From an uncultured Candidatus Nitrosopumilus sp. (lineage in GTDB: Archaea > Thermoproteota > Nitrososphaeria > Nitrososphaerales > Nitrosopumilaceae), in NCBI GenBank assembly GCA_905612275.1, contig CAJQRM010000053.1, forward strand, positions 1 through 32,138: a DNA stretch of 32,138 nucleotides, read 5' to 3'. The notes beneath the pieces were generated by a model. It did no database searches. It had not been told where the DNA came from and saw only the letters and a program-made list of their open reading frames with translations. Below, piece after piece: positions 1 through 6,948 of this stretch; position 1 is the stretch's first letter, and each line of letters starts with the position of its first letter. The translations under genes and the position numbers were made by a program.

Positions 1-1
1 A

Positions 2-1123
2 CACAACAATGGCGAAAACACAATCAACTTTGTTGCACACGGTTGGTTTGAAGGATCAGTTCCTGCAAACGATGCAATAGCATTAGAGTTTCCAATAGTA
101 AACTGTGGAACCACTTGTTTTGGTGCAGGTACATACTACATCAATGACCTAAACGGTGGAGATTTCAGTACAATTACTATTGAGAAACCATACGTTGCAC
201 CAACACCTACATACCAAACAACAAAAGATGGAATAACAACAGTTGATGTATTTACCATACCATTTGATGTAACAATTACAGAAAATGGAAGCGTAACTAT
301 ACACAATACTGATTCTGTGGACCATGTTGTATCACATACAGGTACTACTGGAACTTCAAAATCTGGAACGTTTTACAAAGTGATTCCAACACAACAGCAA
401 GTAACTATTGAATTTCCAATTACAGGAAATACAATTTATGAGTCTGGAGTGTATGTCTTTGAAGATACTGTAACTGGCAAGTCTGGAAGCATAACTATAC
501 TCCCATGGAGTGGAAGCAAACAGGTTATCCAAGATGATACCGTTACTGGAATCTCACAGGGAATTGTAGAGCAAGTAGGAATACAAGAAAGTATTGTAGT
601 AGTTCTTACACCAGAACCAACTCCTGAATTAATTGTTAATGAAGGAATCTACAACGTAGCAAACTATGACGGTGAAGTGGACTTGATTACTATGCAAACA
701 CAACTTGCAGAAGTAACAGCACAATTCAATGAGTCTATTACAAAACTTGCAGACCAAAAACTTGCAATAGAGAATCATAGTACAACGGTACAATCACTAA
801 ACACACAGATTGGATCACTAAACGCAACAAGTACTGAAGTTTCAACATTAGAACAGACTGTTTTATCTCTACAATTAGAGAAAGACACCCTTAATGCACA
901 AATCCTCACACTAGGAAATACAACAGCAACACAACAAACAACAATTGAACAGTTGAATGCTCAAGTAAATGATACATCAATTCTAGATAGTAAAATTACT
1001 AATCTAGAATCACAAGTAGTATCACTCACTAGTGAAAGAGATCAATGGAAACAACTTGCCAATAATTGGTATGCTGTAGCCATGGAACAACTAAACGTAA
1101 TGATCAATGTACTAGGACTCTAG
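2..1123 (+). CDS. Secreted beta-domain/coiled-coil surface protein, 5' end cut off by the window
   Basis: The reading frame is open from base 2, so the true start lies left of the window; the GTG at 317 is internal. About 373 residues are visible. Two similar beta-rich modules come first (about bases 2-190 and 220-510), with phrases such as SVDHVVSH, ESGVYVFED and SGSITI. They recall archaeal cupredoxin-like repeats, but I see no Cys/His/Met copper site. A linker rich in Pro and Thr follows, then a long coiled coil (about 690-1095) with heptad-like Leu, Ile and Val and five N-x-S/T sequons. No C-terminal membrane anchor is present, so attachment would be through partner proteins or the missing N-terminus. 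An S-layer-associated role is inferred from composition. Confidence 0.7.
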   Translation, partial: HNNGENTINFVAHGWFEGSVPANDAIALEFPIVNCGTTCFGAGTYYINDLNGGDFSTITIEKPYVAPTPTYQTTKDGITTVDVFTIPFDVTITENGSVTIHNTDSVDHVVSHTGTTGTSKSGTFYKVIPTQQQVTIEFPITGNTIYESGVYVFEDTVTGKSGSITILPWSGSKQVIQDDTVTGISQGIVEQVGIQESIVVVLTPEPTPELIVNEGIYNVANYDGEVDLITMQTQLAEVTAQFNESITKLADQKLAIENHSTTVQSLNTQIGSLNATSTEVSTLEQTVLSLQLEKDTLNAQILTLGNTTATQQTTIEQLNAQVNDTSILDSKITNLESQVVSLTSERDQWKQLANNWYAVAMEQLNVMINVLGL

Positions 1124-1130
1124 TTCATTA

Positions 1131-1150
1131 CGCCTATTTTTTTTATTTTT
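1131..1150 (+). terminator. T-rich tract after the surface protein gene
   Basis: Ten bases after the stop codon there is a run of eight T (1137-1144) followed by further T clusters. Archaeal RNA polymerase stops at such T tracts without needing a hairpin. The next gene converges from the right and ends at 1205, so a stop signal is expected here. Confidence 0.45.
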
Positions 1151-1204
1151 CTAACATTTTTAATAATTTTTTATCTAAATAATATGTATTGTATGCAGAC
1201 GAAA

Positions 1205-3436
1205 TTAGATTTTTAATTCTAAAATATTTTCTAATTTTTCTCTAATTGTTTTTTCTCTAGCCTTGACAAATCCCCCAAAATCATCATTTAACATACACTC
1301 AAAAGCTTCAGATGAAATGAGGTGTGTTGCTAAACGTTCTTTCATTTTTTCTTTGGTAATTTTTTGATCATTCATGATTTCAGTTATGTATCTAGAGGGA
1401 TCTTTATTGCTAATGTAACGATTTGTTTTCTCAAAAATTAGAGTACGATTCAAAATTGAATCAATTAAATCACCAGTATTGAATTTTTTTGATTTTGATT
1501 TTGGGAAAATATGGTGATCTTCTAATCTACTAAAATCAGGAGGATCATCTCTGACAAAATCTAGCGCACCTTCTTTTGCAATTAAACACATAACTGCTTT
1601 GTAAATTGAACTACTACTTTTTGATTTAGGGAAGTTATCAGGAATAGTTTGTTGTTGTACAGTTTGTTCTCCACCCTCAAACCAAACATTCATCTCTTTA
1701 AGATCAGATTCCATTGCAGTATCTGTAGAACCAGAATATTCGTCATCAATTACATTATTCCAATACCAAAAACTAATTTTATCAAGACATTTGGTTCTAT
1801 CTGCTTTTTCTTCTGAAATTCTCAATAATGCTGCAAGAATTGGAACCATGGTTGTATATGGAATGAAGTCATAATTTGCAGCGCCAAATCCTTTAGAGGT
1901 AGTCAAAATTAGCCTTGTAATTGCATCCTCCACCCATTTTGACATTTCATGCCAGTCTTTTTCAAATTCATCCTTGTCAAATTTTCCTGAGATTGTATAT
2001 GATTCATCTAATCTCAATAGATAACGTCTTCTGGCATAACCTTGTTTGTATAGAGACATAGCTTGAAGAATGTATTGTGGTAATTTTTCATTTTTAAATT
2101 TTTCAAACCATGTGAGAATATTTTCCTGGTTTTCCAAAGTTTCACTCCAAAGATCTCTTAATATAATATCATGAATTCTAAATCGTGCATTTAATAAATC
2201 AAAGACGTCTAATCTAGTTCCCTTACTGTTGATTCTCTCAAAAACTTCAACTACGTTATCTAATGACAGGTTTTCAGGTAATTTTACAATCGGAATTTCA
2301 AAATGTGACCAGACATAATTGAATATTGATTCTAAAGTACTACGATATTTTTTAGCTGTCTCTTTTTCAAATTTTTCTGTTTCCATTAAATATTCATAAA
2401 AATCAAATACCCAATCGGTGTATCTTTTATCATTCAGTTCTGACAGTGGAAATAATTTTTTTCTAAATTGTGTCTTCTGTTCTAAAAGTCCAAGTCGTTC
2501 TACTTTCTTAATTCTATAACTACTGACAATATCTGTAGGTGGCCTACTTGGATCAAGTAATGCATTGATATCCAGAAAAAATAAGTAAGGATGATCAGTA
2601 TTGGGTAAACTAAGATCTGGTGCTTTTAATGGATAATATATTGCCGTGGTTCTTTGTTGTCCATCTAGAATCATATCAGGATGATCAGACAATTTGTCAG
2701 CACCTGAAACAGGATTTGAAGCAAGATCTTTTCCTCTTCCATCCCAAACTAGGATTGATCCGATATAGTACCCTCTGAAAATTGATTCCCATAACTCTTC
2801 TATTTGACCTCTACTCCAAGTCCATGCTCTTTGGAAATCAGGAATTGCAAATATGCCCTTATCCGCATCTCGGAAAATATCTCCGATTGATTTTTTGTCA
2901 GGTGTGGGAAGTTTTTCAATTTCAAATGAAGTATCTGGTAACTCTACTAATTCTTCTGGTTCATCAGTTTTTTCTTTTTCTTTGTTGAAATTTGGTTCTG
3001 TTTGTACTGCTTTTAGTTCTTCGAAAATTAAATCATAATCTTCTTGAGAGACTGGTTTAGCTGAGTTTGCAGGACCCATAGGCGTTCCTCTTAAATAAAG
3101 ACCAGTGTGTCCTTTCTTTTTTTCAATAAAATTCAAAGAAGATAATAATTTATGCACACTTGCATATCCTAATTGTATTATTTCTAAATCAATTTCTGCA
3201 CCAGTCTCTAAAACTTCTGAACCATGTTTTTGATCAGGCCATACTGTTATTCGATCATGCCAATCACTTTTTACTTCAAAAATTCCATGAAAATGCATAG
3301 TTCCGTTAACATAGAAGATAATTCTGTCTCCCTTTTGGACCCTTTTTCCTTTTCCTTTTTTACCGACTGCCCAAACTTTTTTCTCTTTTACAGTAGGCCA
3401 ACTTTCAGATTCTGTGGGCCAAATCCAATTACTCAA
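1205..3436 (-). CDS. EVE-DUF262-HNH protein, probable modification-dependent restriction enzyme (GmrSD-like)
   Basis: This 743-residue protein has three parts. Residues 2-145 resemble an EVE (PUA-like) domain: NWIWPT start, KGKGKRVQKGDRIIFYV, and the LGYASVHKLLSSL stretch. EVE domains bind modified bases in DNA or RNA. After an acidic linker, residues 183-420 match DUF262/GmrS: IPDFQR (198-203), LDGQQRTT (257-264) and VFERINSKGTRLDVFDLLNA (398-417). The DGQQR motif is the known nucleotide-handling core. Residues 638-680 carry the DUF1524/HNH nuclease signature EDHHIFPKS with a following N(S)ILNRT stretch. Members of this type cut DNA with modified bases using NTP. Modified-base specificity here is inferred from the EVE domain. 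An AT-rich TATA-like box lies at about 3458-3467. The gene stands alone on this strand, divergent from the Fe-S gene pair at 3751. Confidence 0.88.
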   Translation of the reverse strand: MSNWIWPTESESWPTVKEKKVWAVGKKGKGKRVQKGDRIIFYVNGTMHFHGIFEVKSDWHDRITVWPDQKHGSEVLETGAEIDLEIIQLGYASVHKLLSSLNFIEKKKGHTGLYLRGTPMGPANSAKPVSQEDYDLIFEELKAVQTEPNFNKEKEKTDEPEELVELPDTSFEIEKLPTPDKKSIGDIFRDADKGIFAIPDFQRAWTWSRGQIEELWESIFRGYYIGSILVWDGRGKDLASNPVSGADKLSDHPDMILDGQQRTTAIYYPLKAPDLSLPNTDHPYLFFLDINALLDPSRPPTDIVSSYRIKKVERLGLLEQKTQFRKKLFPLSELNDKRYTDWVFDFYEYLMETEKFEKETAKKYRSTLESIFNYVWSHFEIPIVKLPENLSLDNVVEVFERINSKGTRLDVFDLLNARFRIHDIILRDLWSETLENQENILTWFEKFKNEKLPQYILQAMSLYKQGYARRRYLLRLDESYTISGKFDKDEFEKDWHEMSKWVEDAITRLILTTSKGFGAANYDFIPYTTMVPILAALLRISEEKADRTKCLDKISFWYWNNVIDDEYSGSTDTAMESDLKEMNVWFEGGEQTVQQQTIPDNFPKSKSSSSIYKAVMCLIAKEGALDFVRDDPPDFSRLEDHHIFPKSKSKKFNTGDLIDSILNRTLIFEKTNRYISNKDPSRYITEIMNDQKITKEKMKERLATHLISSEAFECMLNDDFGGFVKAREKTIREKLENILELKI

Positions 3437-3750
3437 TAAAATATCAACATAGATAATACTAATAAAATGATCTTAGAATTTTAACATGCTTAAATTCATA
3501 AGAATGGAAGACAAACCATAGCATTAACAAATTAACACACAAATTTCCACGAGCAATAAAAGAGATAATGGTATAATCGAGTCTACACACAGAATTTTGA
3601 AAATTTCTGTAGAAAAAATGAATTATAAATCTATAATTTTAGAACTAAAGACTGACTTTTGAATAACCACAATGTTCAGTAGAAAAAATTAATATTTTTG
3701 TTATTATTTCTAAACATGTTAAACAAACTATCAGTATTATAACGAAATTT
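3437..3750. other. Divergent intergenic region between the EVE-DUF262-HNH gene and the Fe-S gene pair
   Basis: About 314 bases without a credible ORF. It should hold the two divergent promoters: TATA-like boxes near 3458-3467 (minus strand) and near 3719-3724 (plus strand). A small hairpin is possible at 3621-3638 (arms AATTATA and TATAATT, four-base loop). Two strings here recur downstream of the gene pair: the 21-base segment at 3540-3560 and TCTTAGAATTTTA at 3471-3483. Confidence 0.5.
3540..3560 (+). repeat. Short direct repeat, left copy flanking the Fe-S gene pair
   Basis: This 21-base segment begins CAAATTTCCACGAGCAAT. It recurs at 4911-4931 with 19 of 21 bases the same and in the same orientation. 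The two copies enclose the two-gene unit 3751-4825. Confidence 0.5.
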
Positions 3751-4452
3751 GTGTTAAAAATTATAAAAAAGATTGATTTTAAATTTAATTCAATTATGCC
3801 AATTTTTAAAAATGGTAATTATTCTGATTTTCTTAAAGGAAAATATCCTGAACCTGAAGACGTTTTAGTTTGTCCAACAGATGCACTAGATATAGATCAA
3901 AAGGAGATAAGTCTAGAAAAATGTGTTGAATGTTTATTGTGTCCATATTATTTACCTTCTAAAACTATAAAGTATTCTGAAGAAAATTCATTAGAAAAAT
4001 TTATGGAATTTGTAAATTCAGATAAAAAATATCTCACAAAATGGATTGGTCAAGCGATTTCTACATCAAACAGCGACATAAAATGTGGATTTGATGTGAA
4101 AATACAAAGTGGAAGTAGAACAAAACGGATTCCTTTATTGATAATAATTGAAAACAAACCATTAATTTTGAAAATTGTTGATTCATTCAAAGATATAGAG
4201 TATGGAGTTTTGAGTCTTGAAGAAATTGAAGAGGGGATTAAACAGTATGATTTACAACTACCTGGAAAAATTATTGTGACAAACGAAATAAAAATAAAAT
4301 ATGATGAGGAATTGCAAGAAATGGTTACTAAATTGAAAGAAAAACACAACTTTGAATTGGTATTTGCTGAAAGTATTTGGAATACTGTGAAAGAAGGTTG
4401 GCTTGCAACACAAGTAGAGTGGAAAAAGATATTTTGTCTTGAAACTAGATAA
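3751..4452 (+). CDS. Fe-S cluster protein with a possible PD-(D/E)xK nuclease core
   Basis: A 233-residue protein from a GTG start; an ATG at 3796 is an alternative. Residues 41-65 hold C41-P-T-D-A-L, then C58-x2-C61-x2-C64-P. This is the ligand set of one [4Fe-4S] cluster as in the second half-site of bacterial-type ferredoxins (C4-P plus C5-x2-C6-x2-C7). The C-terminal half has the spacing of a restriction-endonuclease fold: D115 in CGFDVKI, a beta strand IPLLIII, then E134-N-K136, followed by the helix and strand pattern LPGKIIVTN. Fe-S plus PD-(D/E)xK occurs in Cas4 and AddB, but there the cysteines bracket the nuclease; here they all precede it. Its stop lies four bases before the next gene, so the two are probably co-expressed. 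I do not recognise a named family. The nuclease assignment is inference; the cysteine motif is plain. Confidence 0.6.
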   Translation: MLKIIKKIDFKFNSIMPIFKNGNYSDFLKGKYPEPEDVLVCPTDALDIDQKEISLEKCVECLLCPYYLPSKTIKYSEENSLEKFMEFVNSDKKYLTKWIGQAISTSNSDIKCGFDVKIQSGSRTKRIPLLIIIENKPLILKIVDSFKDIEYGVLSLEEIEEGIKQYDLQLPGKIIVTNEIKIKYDEELQEMVTKLKEKHNFELVFAESIWNTVKEGWLATQVEWKKIFCLETR

Positions 4453-4456
4453 TAAT

Positions 4457-4825
4457 ATGGCAGTTTTAATTAATAGAAATCCTAATGGTCGATTAATTTG
4501 TCTTCATGCATTAACAAAAACTTTAGATAAGAAATTTGACGCTGTAGATTTTACAATAAATGATCTAAAATATGATGAGGAATTGTCAGTCAACATTACA
4601 GATTTTTGTGAACTTTTAACAAAAATTTCATCGGTTAAAGATCCAGTTTGTCCGTATTTAGATAATCCATTAAGTAAAGCCAAATGTTATTTGACACAAA
4701 GTAAACAATCCGATACTCAAAAAAATAAATCTGCAAGTGATGCAATGAATGCATTAGACGGATTAGGGTTTGTTACACTTTGTAATTTTTGGAAATTGAT
4801 TTTATGTTTTTTGATTTTAGGTTGA
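4457..4825 (+). CDS. Hypothetical protein, partner of the Fe-S protein
   Basis: The ATG at 4457 lies four bases after the upstream stop. An in-frame TTG at 4439 would overlap that gene and is less likely. The 122-residue product has a mixed N-terminal part (MAVLINRNPNGRLICLHAL), a DPVCPYL...KAKCYL segment with two Cys, and a phrase ASDAMNALDGLGFV that looks like the helix-turn of a small winged-helix domain. The last 17 residues (TLCNFWKLILCFLILG) are suddenly hydrophobic. Either this is a C-terminal membrane helix, or the original C-terminus has been lost and the frame runs through unrelated DNA. No known function. Its close coupling to the Fe-S gene suggests they act together. Confidence 0.55.
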   Translation: MAVLINRNPNGRLICLHALTKTLDKKFDAVDFTINDLKYDEELSVNITDFCELLTKISSVKDPVCPYLDNPLSKAKCYLTQSKQSDTQKNKSASDAMNALDGLGFVTLCNFWKLILCFLILG

Positions 4826-5081
4826 TAAGTCATCTTATGTACTAATGTGAGTTTTTAATCATTTTATTTGTCTCTATGTATTTTTGATTGACTTTTACCT
4901 TACTATAAAGCAAATTTCCACAAGCAATTAATTTAGACATAACTTCAGAGGATAAGAAATTGAATCTTCTAAATGAAATTACAATATCCATAAAATCTTA
5001 GAATTTTACGCCTAAAACCATATGAAAATATCATAAATAATAAACTAAATTTGGATTTCAATCATGAATAATAGTATGTAC
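4826..5081. other. Gene-poor AT-rich stretch after the Fe-S gene pair
   Basis: No ORF worth reporting. It holds the right copies of two short strings also found at 3471-3560: the 21-base repeat at 4911-4931 and TCTTAGAATTTTA at about 4996-5008. The shared operator motif begins at its right edge. It may be decayed sequence from an older insertion. Confidence 0.4.
4911..4931 (+). repeat. Short direct repeat, right copy flanking the Fe-S gene pair
   Basis: This matches 3540-3560 at 19 of 21 positions (CAAATTTCCACAAGCAAT here), in the same orientation. It lies 86 bases after the second gene of the unit. Confidence 0.5.
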
Positions 5082-5101
5082 AGTATGCATACTATTGACA
5101 T
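5082..5101 (+). promoter_or_regulatory. Shared operator, copy 1: AGTATGCATACT palindrome next to a TATA-like box
   Basis: A 12-base perfect palindrome (5082-5093) followed by ATTGACAT. The identical 20 bases recur at 6248-6267. The segment ends 34 bases before the ATG at 5136. Directly after it comes CATATTATTATC, which sits where a TATA box for a leaderless transcript should be. A dimeric regulator could bind here and act on recruitment of TBP/TFB. Confidence 0.7.
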
Positions 5102-5135
5102 CATATTATTATCTCTGATTATTGTATAATAACCA

Positions 5136-5360
5136 ATGACAGAACAAAACGAAACACAAGACGTACAATCAAGTACAAATGAATCCAAAGTAAGAGAAGT
5201 ATTCATTGTAAAAAGAAGTACCAAAATGGATTCAGATGAATATGTTTCAGTGCAACTCAAATCATCTGATGACAGTATTGAAAAATTACTTAAAAAAGCA
5301 GTACTAGCATCTGTTTTGAATATTCCTCAAAAGAGTATCACAACCAAGGGGGTTCAATAA
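5136..5360 (+). CDS. Small hypothetical protein under the shared operator
   Basis: A 74-residue, soluble, rather acidic and Ser/Thr-rich protein starting MTEQNETQDVQ. The first 20 residues look disordered. The rest (VREVFIVKRSTKMDSDEYVSVQLKSSDDSIEKLLKKAVLASVL) reads as strand-strand-helix. I do not recognise a family. Its promoter carries the same operator at the same distance from the ATG as the small-gene chain at 6301, so the two units are likely controlled together. It ends just before a long A/T palindrome that may stop transcription. Confidence 0.65.
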   Translation: MTEQNETQDVQSSTNESKVREVFIVKRSTKMDSDEYVSVQLKSSDDSIEKLLKKAVLASVLNIPQKSITTKGVQ

Positions 5361-5361
5361 C

Positions 5362-5385
5362 TTTTTTTATTTTAAAATAAAAAAA
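5362..5385. terminator. Perfect 24-base A/T palindrome, likely terminator
   Basis: Seven T, ATTTT, then the mirror AAAAT and seven A. It lies one base after the stop codon of the gene at 5136 and 13 bases before the next ATG. It provides a T tract on both strands, and the arms can fold. Confidence 0.5.
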
Positions 5386-5398
5386 ATGAAAAAAAACT

Positions 5399-5605
5399 AT
5401 GGTGAGTAAATTTTGGTTATATCTTGGAATAATTTTAGCATGTAGTGGAATAGGAACCGGGGTAGGAATTTTTCTAATCATTCTTTATGTTTGGGGTGAC
5501 ATTAGGGGCGCAATTGACACCAATAATGTAACAAACAATAATGTAGAAGAAGAACAGTACAATGCTAATTATTATAGTGAAGATACTGCAGAGGAAATGA
5601 GATAA
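5399..5605 (+). CDS. Small single-span membrane protein
   Basis: A 68-residue protein. Residues 5-33 form one hydrophobic helix (WLYLGIILACSGIGTGVGIFLIILYVW) with a Gly-rich centre, of a sort that supports helix packing. The remaining 35 residues are polar, Asn- and Glu-rich (NNVTNNNVEEEQYNANYY), probably disordered. Gene context is the small-gene accessory region. Function unknown. Confidence 0.55.
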   Translation: MVSKFWLYLGIILACSGIGTGVGIFLIILYVWGDIRGAIDTNNVTNNNVEEEQYNANYYSEDTAEEMR

Positions 5606-5648
5606 TATGTTTTTAATATAATTTGATTAACTCTAATTTACATATTTT

Positions 5649-6197
5649 TTATTTTAATTCTTTTTCCCATAACTTTCTTAACTCTGGCATTTCTTTATGT
5701 AACCACATATACCATTTTACAAATTCTGTAGTTTCATTTTTAATATAATCTATAATCTCATCATATTTTTTTACATCGTACCATGCAACAACTGGGTGGC
5801 CACTGTGAGTTTTTCCTGTTAGTTTATCTAATCCTGATCCTCTGAACTCTCCTTTGTTCATCATGATGGCAATAGCATGTAAATCAATACAAGGTCTCGT
5901 TAGAATTGAAATTGGAAACAACTTATATTTTTCAGATCTGGCCTGTAAAAATATATGCTCAAAATTTAAATTAAATCCGACTGGAATAAAATCCCACTCA
6001 TACTTGTTTGTAATGGTTGTTTTTTCTATGAATTGTCTAAGCATCTCCTCTTCTCCCAACTCCCATTCTTTGAGTATGGTTAATTCTCCTAGTTGCTTTC
6101 CTGTATCACGTTCAAGTTCTACGTATTGGATAGTTGTTATCTTATTTTCAAATTCATTCAAGCCTGTAGTTTCAATATCTAGGTAGTAATTTCCCAT
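5649..6197 (-). CDS. RNase H-like 3'-5' exonuclease-type protein (DnaQ/DEDD superfamily)
   Basis: A 182-residue protein that starts with the Exo I motif YLDIETTGL (D7, E9). The segment VGFNLNFEHIFL (73-84) fits Exo II, with E80 where Asp is usual. IIDYIKNETTEFVKWY (148-163) fits Exo III, with Y151 and E155 in place of the usual Tyr-x3-Asp. It resembles the single-domain ribonuclease H-like proteins found in archaea and phages rather than a polymerase proofreading subunit. Two-metal hydrolysis of nucleic acid 3' ends is the expected activity; the Glu substitutions make this less certain. It is divergent from the small-gene chain at 6301, and the shared operator lies between them, so it could be under the same control. 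Confidence 0.75.
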   Translation of the reverse strand: MGNYYLDIETTGLNEFENKITTIQYVELERDTGKQLGELTILKEWELGEEEMLRQFIEKTTITNKYEWDFIPVGFNLNFEHIFLQARSEKYKLFPISILTRPCIDLHAIAIMMNKGEFRGSGLDKLTGKTHSGHPVVAWYDVKKYDEIIDYIKNETTEFVKWYMWLHKEMPELRKLWEKELK

Positions 6198-6244
6198 ACA
6201 TAACGTGTGTTTTGAGATATTTTACTATGATCATTAATAGTATT

Positions 6245-6267
6245 AATAGTATGCATACTATTGACAT
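6245..6267 (+). promoter_or_regulatory. Shared operator, copy 2: extended 18-base palindrome
   Basis: AATAGTATGCATACTATT (6245-6262) is a perfect palindrome, and 6248-6267 equals 5082-5101 base for base. The segment ends 33 bases before the ATG at 6301, against 34 in copy 1. A TATA-like CCATAATAATAC follows at once. A direct repeat TAATAGTAT TAATAGTAT precedes the core. The site lies in the divergent region between the exonuclease-like gene (start 6197) and the small-gene chain. Confidence 0.72.
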
Positions 6268-6300
6268 GTCCCATAATAATACTAACTTCGTATATTATAC

Positions 6301-6414
6301 ATGAAGCAACAAGTAATTCAAAAGAAATCAAACTCTAAGATTTCATTTTTTCCAAGAATAATTAGAGAGTTTGAAGACGACGATGAACCAATGTATTGGG
6401 CAGGAAAGGCATGA
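6301..6414 (+). CDS. Very small protein, first gene of the overlapping chain
   Basis: A 37-residue product (MKQQVIQKKSNSKISFFPRI... ending EPMYWAGKA), basic at the N-terminus and acidic later. The ATG lies at the spacing from operator and TATA-like box expected for a leaderless transcript, and the stop overlaps the next ATG (ATGA at 6411-6414). That coupling is the main evidence that it is real. No known family. Confidence 0.55.
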   Translation: MKQQVIQKKSNSKISFFPRIIREFEDDDEPMYWAGKA

Positions 6415-6608
6415 GCGAAATATTTGGAAATATTCCAAAAAGAATAGAGGTCCTGCAAATAAAACATGACATTTCAAAAATGGAATGTGAAATGCAATAT
6501 CATCAAGGGATGACACAGTTATTTGATGAAAAGCTCTGTCATCTGCAATCTATTTTAGAAAAATCATTAGAGCAATGCACTATTCAAAAACAGGAGGAAT
6601 CAGTTTGA
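6411..6608 (+). CDS. Small helical hypothetical protein
   Basis: Starts at the ATG that overlaps the previous stop; an upstream TTG at 6396 is less likely. It encodes 65 residues (MSEIFGNIPKRIEVLQIKHD...) that are almost wholly helical with heptad-like spacing, compatible with a short coiled coil or a dimerising protein. It contains three Cys without a CxxC pattern. The stop overlaps the next start in TTGA. Confidence 0.55.
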   Translation: MSEIFGNIPKRIEVLQIKHDISKMECEMQYHQGMTQLFDEKLCHLQSILEKSLEQCTIQKQEESV

Positions 6609-6796
6609 GAAATAAGGAACTAAATTCAAATGATTTACAATCAATTCTTTATTGGTACAGTAAAGCATTCACTAATCATGAAGACGATGATGTTGAAGTA
6701 TATCAAAAAACATTGATCAAAATTCAAGCATTAGCAGTGTATGCACAAGAAGAAGAAGAATGGAGTGATAAGTTCTTCAATAGGAGAAAGAATTGA
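6605..6796 (+). CDS. Small acidic hypothetical protein
   Basis: I chose the TTG at 6605, which overlaps the previous stop and has a good Shine-Dalgarno sequence (AGGAGG just upstream at about 6592-6597). The ATG at 6575 would give a 10-residue longer product but lacks such a site. The 63-residue protein has the phrase LQSILYWYSKAFTNHEDDD and a run of acidic residues, and is probably helical. Function unknown. Confidence 0.55.
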   Translation: MRNKELNSNDLQSILYWYSKAFTNHEDDDVEVYQKTLIKIQALAVYAQEEEEWSDKFFNRRKN

Positions 6797-6948
6797 AAGT
6801 TTTAGATTTAGGACATTTAGAAGCACAATTCGGATTAATTATTCGTGAAAAAGAAAATCATGATAATTATGCATTACTTCGATTTGAGGACCTTCATAAA
6901 GTAGTAGAATATTATAATTCATTCAAAGAGGAAGATAAACATGACTGA
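6793..6948 (+). CDS. Very small hypothetical protein in the chain
   Basis: A 51-residue frame from the TTG at 6793 (MKVLDLGHLEAQFGLIIREK...), overlapping the previous stop as TTGA. It is preceded by AGGAGA at about 6782-6787, a usable Shine-Dalgarno site. The product is Glu- and Lys-rich and helical. Its stop (6946-6948) overlaps the next ATG (6941). It was found only by reading the sequence directly. Confidence 0.5.
   Translation: MKVLDLGHLEAQFGLIIREKENHDNYALLRFEDLHKVVEYYNSFKEEDKHD

Noticed and set aside
317-1123. A complete gene starting with GTG at 317
   Set aside because: The same frame is open to the left edge and encodes a similar beta module before 317, so the gene is partial rather than starting there.
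2782-3439. Three plus-strand frames of 61-71 residues (2782-2988, 2853-3038, 3224-3439)
   Set aside because: They lie wholly or almost wholly opposite the EVE-DUF262-HNH gene, have biased hydrophobic/Ser-rich translations, and lack any promoter or family signal.
5045-5260. Minus-strand frame of 71 residues over the operator and the gene at 5136
   Set aside because: It overlaps a better plus-strand gene and its promoter, and its translation is a Cys/Ser/Ile-rich shadow with no start signal.
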